Shown here: positions 55,065 to 64,000 of the stretch, piece after piece
Layout of the letters: every line of letters starts with the position of its first letter
Numbering within the stretch: position 1 is the first letter of the stretch
NCBI RefSeq assembly: GCF_910594005.1
Contig: NC_057835.1
Coordinates: forward strand, 52,786,001-52,850,000
DNA: 64,000 bases
Direction: 5' to 3'
Source of the DNA: Cervus elaphus
Taxonomy: Eukaryota; Chordata; Mammalia; Artiodactyla; Cervidae
Position numbers and translations under genes: made by a program
The notes under the pieces: model-generated
What the model was told of the DNA's origin: nothing
Databases searched by the model: none
The model's input: only the letters and a program-made list of their open reading frames with translations

Positions 55065-56828
55065 GCAAAATGTAAAATGATAGAATATGTGTAAATAATT
55101 TAAATTTTGGATTACATTAGAATCTAGTGTGATAAAAATGCAAAATGAAGGATCCAATCACCAAAATCAGGTTTATAAGAGCCATGAACCTGAGGCAAGA
55201 AAGGAGTTTGGGATGTAATATTTAAAACCCATAATCAGTCTAATAAGGATTTAGGGCAAGATGTCCAATGTCAGGAAATGTAGAATTATCTTAAATAAAA
55301 GGTTGATCTCAATACTCTTTGCAGGCTGATAGTTGTGAACAGAGTCCACAAATTGATACAGGGTTATTATATTTTTAAATGTGGACATTAGAGATTAATT
55401 CTATTCAGTTAATGTTGCCATTAAATTCCTCCATTTTTCTATCACAGAAAAACTAAAATCTAAGTACTCTACTTACAATGGAGTCCACATAATAATAGAC
55501 AGAATTAAAATACTTTTCAGTTTCCTTTCTGTGCCACATGTAAGGAACTGGAACTATGAGTTGCCAAAGAAACAGTGAAACAAGCTGATACTTTAATTCT
55601 TCCTATATTTTTCCACTGAGGATTTCTCAATGGAATTAAGCTAGGCAATTATGTTGCCTCTTTACCACCTAGTTTTCTATGAAGATATTTCCAAAAAAAT
55701 CAAAAAGTTATGTCCACATCATCTTTCTGAAGCAATGCTGTTTCTCAAATACCCAGTATATTTTATTTGTCTTTACTTTTTATCCAGTATTCCTATCTTT
55801 ACTCTTGGGTTAAAAAGTATGCCCTTAATCCTTGTTTACAAGTACTTGATATTTACAGGTAGATTTAATGTTTCCAGGTAGACTTTGTTCACTCTAGCTC
55901 ATAAAATTTGAGTTATTTTAATCCTTTCTCATTAGTCTGTCTATTCACTCTCTTAATCTCTCATATTGCTTTTGTGTGAGCTTCTGGTTTTCATTTATCT
56001 ATGAATTCCCAGGATTGGAATGTCTGTAATCAAATGTATTCAAGCAGGTTGAGTTCATGTAAAATAAGAAGACAAATCATTATCATCATTTTTGTCAAGC
56101 TGATAAAAGCAATACAGATTTTAAAAATGTATTTTATATTAATTATTGTCTAATATTTTACTATTATGAAGCATTTATATAGTGTGTTATCTTCTCAGCA
56201 CCAAATTTTGTTTTATGAACATGCTCCATATTTTTGTCTATTTGCTTAATTTCTTGGTATTGTTTAAAATCCTCTAGTGCCCACTTTGGAGATTAGATCA
56301 GTTGCCTAAATTCTAAAATAGTTATTCCTTCTGAAATTCATTAAATATCTGAAAAGTTGTAAAGCTTCCTTGTTCATACAAAGATGTAGTAGTTACTCTA
56401 AAAAGTATAAGTTGCAACAGTTGTAAAGAAGTTACAGGACAGATATAAATAAATTACTTTTTTAAAAGATGGGAACCCCTTTAATCTATTCTCTGAAAAA
56501 AATACTGAAAAAGTCAATTGATTTTAAATATCTCAAAAGCTTAAGTATGCAATTATGTGTTGAGATTTTAATTTGAAATCTTTTCATTGTTATTGAAATA
56601 TAGTCATGCAAACCTTATTTTAAAGAGTACATAAGTTATGATAAAGCAATAATGGTATTTAGACTTAAAAGTAAAGCCTGCTTCAGGGCTTCATTATGTT
56701 ACAGTGATATTAAAGATAATTCTGCCAATTGATATCACTTTTATCTCAGACGTTCTATTTCATTTTAAGCTCTGATCAGTTTATTTCTCATACATTGTTG
56801 GGAATTAATGGATACTTATAGCCTTGGA
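55065..56828. other. Long unassigned AT-rich region
   Basis: 1.76 kb. A 76-codon plus frame at 55651-55881 is hydrophobic by composition but lacks any recognisable domain. No repeats were identified. Confidence 0.5.
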
Positions 56829-57235
56829 TCTATAAGCCTTAGCACCGAAGAAGTGATGCTTGTGAACTGTGGTGTTGGAGAAGACTCTTGAGAGCCCCTT
56901 GGACACCAAGGAGATCCAACCAGTCCATCCTAAAGGAGATCAGTCCTGGGTGTTCATTGGAAGGACTGATGCTGAAGCTGAAACTCCAATACTTTGGCCA
57001 CCTGATACAAAGAGCTGACTCATTGGAAAAGACCCTGATGCTGGGAAAGATTGGGGGCAGGAGGAGAAGGGGACGACAGAGGATGAGATGGTTGGATGAC
57101 ATCATCGACTCGATGGACATGGGTTTGGGTGGACTCTGGGAGTTGGTGATGGACAGGAAGGCCTGGAGTGCTACGGTTCAAGGGGTCCCAAAGAGTCGGA
57201 CACGACTGAGTGACTGAACTGAACTGAACTGATAG
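56829..57235 (+). mobile_element. BovB 3' fragment, pentamer tail
   Basis: Sense BovB from 'CACCGAAGAAGTGATGCTTG' to the GAACTGAACTGAACTGA tail. A 109-codon frame (56888-57217) is the C-terminal end of RTE ORF2 (WTPRRSNQSILKEISPGCSL, then IGGRRRRGRQRMRWLDD). ATAGCCTTGGA before and ATAGCTTTGGA after the element differ at one base and may be a duplication. Confidence 0.94.
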
Positions 57236-57956
57236 CTTTGGAATTGTATGAAAACAAGTCAAACTTTTATTTGAAAAGGAAAAAATTCGCTTTTGTTAAT
57301 GAGTCATGTTCCCTATGATTACTAACAAAAACATGGGGGAAATGTAACGGAAAGCAGAAGCTGTACTGTTTTTTAGATTGCTTATAAAAATTTGGTCTCA
57401 AAATCAAACAGCAACCAACTTGAGGTGCCCAGAAAAAACATGAAATATTTACAAAGAAGAAAGCATTTCCCACTTACAATTTAGGAAAAGGTAGTAGATA
57501 GAGAGGTTGGATTTGAGGAGGAGTTAAAAACTAGAAAACATCTCCAGGTCCCTTCATCTAAGTAGCCTCAGTATTAGAAAGGATAATCAAGGACACTTCA
57601 AAGTTTATATGGGGATATTGATGATTTTCAATTTTTATTGTAATATCTCATGTTACACTGCTATACATATGAAGGCTGACAACCACAGAATATTAGCATA
57701 AACTAAGACTCAGAAATGACCTACTAGTTTATTCTAAGAATAAAGCAGAGTTAGCACTGAAATGGGAAAAAAAAAAAAAAAAAAACCACATTACCTGGCT
57801 CTTCTTTTTAGAATCCTAAGGCTGAGTCTAGTGAAACTGGATGAAAGAAGATCTCCTATATCTTTCCCTGTGGATGCACTCTTACTGAGTCCTGCAAGAA
57901 ATAAATACATTTCCAAAACCTCCAGGAGAGTTGCTGACTTTTGTTTTTTTAAACTG
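57236..57956. other. Unassigned stretch with poly-A and possible retroviral sequence
   Basis: A run of 18 A lies at 57768-57785. From about 57790 the composition becomes balanced and may be the left part of the LTR/retroviral remnant seen again after the BovB at 59260. Confidence 0.4.
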
Positions 57957-59259
57957 AGGATACCAATCCAAAAGAATGTTCAAACTACTGCACAATTGGG
58001 CTCTTTTCACATGCTAGCAAGGTATTCCTCAAAATCCTTCAAGATAGCCTTCAACAGTATATGAATGGAGAAATTTCAGATGTACAATTTGGATTTAGGA
58101 AAGGCAGAGAAACCAAATATCAAATTGCCAACATGTATTGGATCATAGAAAAAAGCAAGGGAATTCCAGAAAGAAACATTTACTTTTTCTTCATTGATTA
58201 TGCTAAAGCCTTTGGCTATGTGGATCACAACAAACTGTGGAAAATTCTTAAGAGGTGAGAATACCAGACCACCTTACCTGTCCCCTGAGAAACCTGTATG
58301 CAGGTGAAGAAGCAACAGTTAGAATCAGACATGGAACAACGGACTGGTTAAAAATTTGGAAAGGAGAACATCAAGTCTGGCTATTAGTCACCCTGCTTAT
58401 TTAACATATATGCAGAGTACATCATGCACAATGCAAGGCTGGATAAAGCTCATGCTGGAATTAAGATTGTCAGGAGAAATATCAATAACCTCAGATATGC
58501 AGATGACACCACCCTTATGGCAGAAAGCAAAAAGGAACTAAAGAGCTTCTTGATGAAAGCGAAAGAGGAGAGTGAAAAAGCTGGCTTAAAACTCAACACT
58601 CAAAAAACTAAGATCTTGGCATCCAGTCCCATCACTTTGTGGCAAATAGATGGGGAAACAATGCAAACAGTGACAGACTTAATTTTCTTGGGCTCCAAAA
58701 TCACTGTTGATGCTGACTGCAGTCACAAGAGGCCTGCTCCATGGAAGAAAAGCTATGACAAACCTAGACAATTATGAAAAAGAAAAAACATTATTGCCAA
58801 CAAAGGTCTATCTAGAAAGCTATGGTTTTTCCAGTGTCGTGTATGGATGTGAGAGGTGGACCATAAAGACGGCTGTGTGCTGAAGAATTGATGCTTTTGA
58901 ACTGTGGTGTTCGAGAAGACTCCTGAGAGTCACTTGGACTGCAAGGAGATGAAACCAGTCCATCCTAAAGGAAATCAGTCCTGAATATTCATTGGAAGGA
59001 CTGATGCTGAAGCTGAAGCTCCAATACTTTGGCCACCTGATGGGAAGAGCTGACTCACTGGAAAAGACCCTGATGCTTGTAAAGATTGAGGGCAGGAGAA
59101 GGGTGTGACAGATGTTGAGATGGCTGGATGGCATCATTGGCTCAATGGACATGAATTTGAACAAATTCTGAGAAATAAGTGAAGGACAGGGAAGCCTGGC
59201 ATGCTGCAGTCCATTGGGTTGCAATGTGGTAGACAGGACTTAGAAACTGAACAACAACA
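57957..59259 (+). mobile_element. BovB, 1.3-kb 5'-truncated copy
   Basis: Sense BovB from 'GGATACCAATCCAAAAGAAT' (RT N-terminal part) to a CAACAACAAC tail. It is collinear with the family apart from small indels. No clear duplication was found. Confidence 0.95.
58061..58777 (+). pseudogene. BovB ORF2 RT fragments with intact YADD
   Basis: Frames at 58061-58258 and 58424-58777 lie in the same phase. The first has YFFFIDYAKAFGYVDHNKLW, with the first catalytic aspartate retained. The second has NINNLRYADDTTLMAE, with Y-A-D-D at 58496-58507. The stretch between them has stops and indels (for example the stop after IDYAKAFGYVDHNKLWKILKR), so the copy is dead. Confidence 0.88.
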
Positions 59260-59939
59260 ACCAGCCAGAGAAATTCAGGCTTTGGATGATGCTGAGAGTC
59301 CCTATTTGAGAACATCTCTGATTCTCTAGAAGTAAATCAGCTTTCACTAAATCCTGAGAAAAAGTTTCCAGGGCCTTTGGAATCCGTTGATAATTTTATC
59401 TAGTGTCGGTGCACAGGGTCAGCCATTCCAAAATATGTCTCAATGGTGTATTGATTGCTTTGAATTAAAGTTACCTAAAAAGTGCCAAATGCAAGAAGGA
59501 CATTCTTACCCTTCTCTCTGTACTCCTGAAAGCAGGAAATAAATCTCCTATGTGAAAAGTGTACCCCAAGTAACTGGAATTTGAACACACTTATCTCCAG
59601 AGGTAGTAAATTTGGGACAAGTAGCCTGTATAAATAAATGCTATACAGGCTACTTTAATTTACTATCCCCAAGCCAAACTGTTTAGATTCTTCACTAATT
59701 AAGGACCCAAAACAAGATTCTTTATTCTATCAATTTCTCACACATAGATTGTTTTCTGTCTAAGAAGTATAAAAGCATCCTGCTTTGGCCAATTCTCAGG
59801 CTTTTTTTTCTATGAGACCTTCAAGTCCATGAATTAAAATTTGTTTACTTTTCTCTACTTATCTGTTTTGTATCAATTTCATTATAAGTCCAGCCACAGA
59901 ACTCAAGAAGTATAAAGTTTCCCCTTCCCCAACACTTCA
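59260..59939 (+). mobile_element. Probable retroviral 3' sequence and LTR
   Basis: Balanced sequence with an LTR-like right part: TATAAAA at 59768-59774, an ATTAAA polyadenylation-like signal at 59833-59838, and a T-rich segment ending near 'TTTCCCCTTCCCCAACA'. The spacing of about 60 bp between the TATA and ATTAAA signals fits a class I LTR. The family was not identified and no protein frame is intact. Confidence 0.42.
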
Positions 59940-60354
59940 CAAAAGGTGTGTACACTATTACATTAATGTCATGCTGTTAAAATGGCAGCTAACTCTGTAC
60001 AATTACATGGAATTTGTGGAGCAACAAGAAACTTTCCAAAAGTATAGCATGGTTGTTTGCTTGTAAAGAACGACCAAGAACTAGCTTGGACCTCCAACAC
60101 TCAAAAAGGCTTTTGCATTTTTCAAACTAAGAATACTGATCAAATGCTATTTAAAATATGCAGTGTAACTGCCCACCTTGAGGGTCCCTTAGATAGTACC
60201 ATAATTATCCACAATCATGGGATGAATATTCACAGTATGCAGAAAATTTCTCAAAATATTTGAGATTTTTATCCACTTTCATGAAGTTGTATATTACAAA
60301 CTCAACTGAAAATAAAAAAGATGATAATAATCTCAGGTAAATGAATCTCTCTCT
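59940..60354. other. Unassigned stretch
   Basis: A 68-codon plus frame (60057-60263) has no recognisable domain. Confidence 0.45.
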
Positions 60355-60358
60355 GTAT

Positions 60359-60413
<55 letters not shown>
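60355..60413. repeat. (TG)n microsatellite
   Basis: About twenty uninterrupted TG units with TATG variants at each end. It is among the longest pure dinucleotide tracts in the window. Confidence 0.96.
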
Positions 60414-60414
<1 letters not shown>

Positions 60415-60724
60415 TTTGAAAGCATATTCAAATCTCACTGCATCTATTTTGTTATGCCCTATTGGCCATATGATAATTGAACCTGGCTAGGATTTAAATA
60501 ATATTCATCTATTCTCCATATGGCTTAAAGGTGACAATTCTCTCAAAAGATTTTCCCCCTATACTTTAAGGTAAAACTTGTGTCCATACATAAAAAAATA
60601 AGACTATAAAGCCATTTCTGAGATTGTTTAAGGCATATGCATTTTTACTTCAAATGCTAACTTTCTAAAATCCTAAATACTTTTCTATGCTATGAATACT
60701 TAATCATTTCATTCTTGTGAATTG

Positions 60725-60893
60725 TTTTTCTTTCTGTTCCTTCCCTTCTCTCCCACTCCCAAATCCTCTATAACCCTTCTTTGCTTTTACTTTGTCCCTT
60801 TCCACTCTCTCCAACTCACTCTCTTCTTTCTTTCCTTCCTTCTTTCCATTTTTCTTTCTTCCTCTTCCTTTATTTTTTCCATTTGTTTCTTTG
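60725..60893. repeat. Polypyrimidine low-complexity tract
   Basis: About 170 bp dominated by C and T on the plus strand, with TTCC/TTTC units. It yields spurious Ser/Phe/Leu-rich frames (60722-60919 and 60781-61026) that I reject as genes. The tract could adopt triplex-type structure. Confidence 0.85.
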
Positions 60894-62721
60894 TGGAGAC
60901 ATATTTATGTCTTTGGTAGGCTCTTCAGAAATACTGAGCTCAGAAATTATATTTCTCCTTTATCTGATTGATGTTGTATGTAATTTTTTCCTGATTAGAA
61001 GAAATGTAGTCAGTCACAGGAAATAGGTACCTAAAATCTTTAAGGTTAATTAATAGTGATTTTTTTTTTAAGTAACTGGATGACTTTGTACTGCTTATGG
61101 CAAATTATCTTACTGATACTCAAAACATAGTTCACCTGGGTATATTTACAAATAAATTTATGAAATTATAAAGCATTTAAATGCATTTTGTTCTCAAAAG
61201 TGTTTTGATTAGTTTTAGAATTTCAAAAAATAACAACAGATATACTTAAGAAGCAGGAGATGAATCTACATAAATTTTAAAAAGCGAAGTCCTTTGAAGT
61301 TTCATTGATATATCTTTTGTTTTCCACTTTTGTCAGCATTTTACCAGCACTGTACAAAATCATATGTGCATGCACAGATGTTGAAACTATGCCTAAGTCC
61401 TAATATTTAAGGAACAGATGGCTGACTAAATGTGATCATTTACAATAAGCAACTAGCTTATCCATAAACTCACATTACTCAGCAGCATAGATATTCCATA
61501 TATCTATGTATCTATATATCTATATTCCAAAATATGTGGTTTTTTAATCACAATAAAAATTGCAAGTGTTCATAGATTACTTCAAGAGCCCCACTTTTGT
61601 GGGATGCTAAAGATAAGATTACCCTGAAAAGAAACAAATACAAATATACCTGGGGCTTATTAAAGTGCAAGTGTTATTAAAAAATAATGGAAAGATTTTC
61701 TCCCTTATTTTCTCTCTGTTTCCCCGAAACAAACTTTCCTCAGTGCTCTTACTACAAATAAGTATTTGGAACTAATTGGGAAGTTGAACTAGAAGCTGAG
61801 TGGTGTTTCTTTCTGTCTTTATATTTACTTACATTCCAAATGCTTAAATCTGATTTACAAAGTTGGAACAAACCATATTTAACAGTAGAATAATAATTGC
61901 TATTAATTTCCTGAGAAATAATTAGAAAAGTTTTCTCAAAAGTCGCAAATGTACTTCTTTTTCCCTTAGAAACAAATGCTTTGTATTATTTTCTCTCTAC
62001 CACCCATATTTCTCCAGAATTTTAAGTGTTTTTGTTGTGTTCCTTCTCAAAGGAGACTTAAAACATTTGACATTTCAGATGAGCAATAGAACTTTGCAAA
62101 TTTTTCCTAAAACTTTGTTTTAAGATAAATGGTCAATATTTTATAATATGTGAATTATTATTTAGTTTATTCACCTTTTCCTAAAAACAATTACATAAAT
62201 ATGTGTTGCTAAAACAAGAAATTATATTGTGGTTAAAATAGATGAAATTATTTAATAGTTATGAGTAACATTAGCAAATGAATACAATAGAAAAGAATGA
62301 TAGAATTAACTTGGTGCTTTTAAGTGAATTAAATCCTAGTGGTTTTCAGGGAACTTTATTCATCTTCAATCACAATATTAACTCAATGCCTATAACATAG
62401 AATATAATTTCATATCTCATTTTAATTAAAATATACTAATGCTCAATATCTATCATTATAGGGTAAATTGTCAAAGAAACTTTGATTGAACAATATGACT
62501 TGACTGTTTCTACCTTTGAATAGTAATTTAGGTGATTTACAAATATACACACCTATAATATCCATTTATATTTGTACTAATTACTTGATTAATTTTGGAG
62601 TATTGAAATGTATGTATTCATGTATATAAATATATATAGAAAGAAAGATTATATTTATGTGCATAAATATTCACAGGCATCCATATAACTATATATCCAT
62701 ATATATTTATAAATAAGAGGT
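60894..62721. other. Long unassigned AT-rich region
   Basis: No gene. Short ATCT-type simple repeat at 61500-61530 and a TATA-rich tract at 62620-62715. No ruminant SINE or LINE was recognised. Confidence 0.5.
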
Positions 62722-62960
62722 TGACCCTTGAACAACCCAGGGGTTAGGTTTGCCAACTCTCCACACACCTGAAAATATACATATAACTTATAATTAGCCC
62801 TCAGTATATGCAGTTCATCCATATCCATGGTTCATATCCACAGGTCAGCATCCACAGATTCAACTAATCACATATCTAGTAGTACTGTAGTATTTACTGT
62901 TGAAAACAATCCATGTATAATTGGAATCATGATGTTCAAATTCATGTAACTCATGGGTCA
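62722..62960. mobile_element. Tigger-type DNA transposon remnant
   Basis: 'GGTTGACCCTTGAACAACCC' is the terminal repeat of the same family as 23848-25389, followed by 'TTAGGTTTGCCAACTCTCC', 'TTCAACTAATCACATATCTA' and 'GTAGTACTGTAGTATTTACT'. The right terminal repeat is badly degraded. Non-autonomous and non-coding. Confidence 0.65.
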
Positions 62961-63070
62961 GCATCCATACATATGAATATATATATAGTCACATACATTT
63001 GTATATGAATATTATAGTGCTTATATATATATTCATATATATTTATATGATATATATAAAGTTTCATATG
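62961..63070. repeat. AT-rich simple repeat
   Basis: Mixed TATA/ATAT units with interruptions. Confidence 0.8.
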
Positions 63071-64000
63071 AGAAAATCAACATATATGTATTTTACAGAT
63101 TCACTAAAAATGATGACACATCTGAAACTATTCTTTTCTTGATAAATTTCCTTTTTTTCCCTCTACACAGAAACTTTTTTTTCTTTTTTATTAGCTTCTA
63201 GAACCTGCCTGAGCATCCTGGGTCAACTTTACTAGTGCCCTTTCAATATGTTCAGTTAGGATGCCTTGTTCAATTATAGATTTCAATTGCTATTTTACTG
63301 CATTATACCTTTTTTCTCCTTAAAAGTTTTGAGTTTTAATATTTTGAAATATATTTGTCTTTTGCCTGTGTAGATCACTATCTTTTTGTTAGTTCCTTTC
63401 ATTTCTATTCTATGTTCCTTACTGTGATTTTTGTCACATATATTTTAGAAATCTTGTGATTAGTATTTATTTACAAGTTGTATTGCTACTTCAATTTCTT
63501 TTCTGATTTCAGTGAGCTCAAATCTAACATTTCCTAGATTTTTCTTTTCACTTGTATCTGGTTTTGAATTTCTTGCTTTCCTTCATGTAAACAATTTCTC
63601 AATTATATTTTTATTTTGTATTTATATTATGAGTACTATAGTCAATTGTCTCCACTTCGAACTTTTTTGGGGGAAGTGTTTTAATCTGCTGAAAGGTTTT
63701 AATTGTCATTTGTTGTTGTTGTTTCCATATTAACTTTATACACAGTTTTTTTCTCTGCATTAGATTTATATGATTTATGCCACAGATAAGTCTAATTTGA
63801 ATTAAAAAGGCTAAAATAAAGTGACCAACAAAATATATGCCAAATGTTAAAAAAAGTAAACAGGTTTATTGAGCAAAGCAGAATTTAACCTCCAACCATT
63901 AAATAAGATAGATCTATAGTATTAAAGTTTGGAATTCACAATGGTTTATAAGAGCTCCAAATATCTAGCCTTTAAATAACACATCAACAAAATTTATAAA
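63071..64000. other. Unassigned T-rich region to window end
   Basis: The plus strand is T-rich from 63120 to 63780 and could be an antisense LINE that is too diverged to name. A 73-codon plus frame (63512-63733) is Phe/Leu-rich without a motif. Confidence 0.45.

Noticed and set aside
55651..55881. 76-codon frame rich in hydrophobic residues
   Set aside because: Typical of T-rich random sequence. No start context, domain or neighbouring exon could be supported.
60722..61026. Two overlapping Ser/Phe/Leu-rich frames that look like membrane proteins
   Set aside because: They are read straight off a polypyrimidine tract. The hydrophobic composition follows from T-rich codons and there is no other coding evidence.

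Overview
This window looks like a gene-poor, AT-rich stretch of a nuclear chromosome from a pecoran ruminant (cattle, sheep, goat or a relative). The diagnosis rests on repeats found in that group: tRNA-Glu-derived Bov-tA SINEs, Bov-A2 dimers, many copies of the RTE-type LINE BovB, and young L1 copies with the ruminant-type 3' UTR. I found no host protein-coding exon, structural RNA gene, CRISPR array or operon-like arrangement that I can support. Nearly every open frame above 60 codons lies inside a transposable element or is a chance frame.

Layout. 1-3.0 kb: a Bov-tA end, then two L1 ORF2/3' UTR remnants, one interrupted by a BovB tail. 3.0-8.2 kb: mostly unassigned AT-rich DNA with four SINEs. 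8.4-12 kb: a MIR, a CA/TG palindromic microsatellite, two SINEs and three BovB pieces, all antisense. 12.4-16.1 kb: an old L1M carrying a ruminant L1, which itself carries three SINEs. 16.7-22.5 kb: a hAT fossil, an L1 3' end, a BovB tail and a MIR. 22.8-26.2 kb: two LTR-like segments flanking a Tigger-type DNA transposon that is split by a 1.3-kb BovB. 28.2-37.3 kb: SINEs and two larger BovB copies set in old sequence, including an ERVL-like reverse transcriptase remnant. 37.4-43.4 kb: L1 3' ends, an L1 body split by a 2-kb BovB, and an antisense L1M 5' region split by another BovB. 46.4-50.5 kb: a SINE cluster and an L1 3' end. 52.3-53.8 kb: a SINE split by a tiny inverted L1 3' end, then an antisense L1. 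56.8-60 kb: two BovB pieces and an LTR-like segment. 60.3-64 kb: simple repeats, a pyrimidine tract, a second Tigger-type remnant and unassigned DNA.

How it fits together. The window is an archaeological record of insertion. Nesting and target-site duplications give a relative order: old L1M, ERVL-like, hAT, Tigger and MIR copies first, then ruminant L1 and BovB, then Bov-tA/Bov-A2, although one young L1 3' end sits inside a SINE. Most BovB copies are 5'-truncated and none shows an endonuclease domain that I could recognise. Reverse transcriptase remnants carry stops, frameshifts or damaged catalytic motifs. I did not find a new biological system. The items most worth a second look are the nested insertions with intact duplications, the inverted poly-G-tailed L1 fragment, the ERVL-like remnant and a few unassigned blocks. 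Family names were assigned by recalled consensus similarity without a database search.
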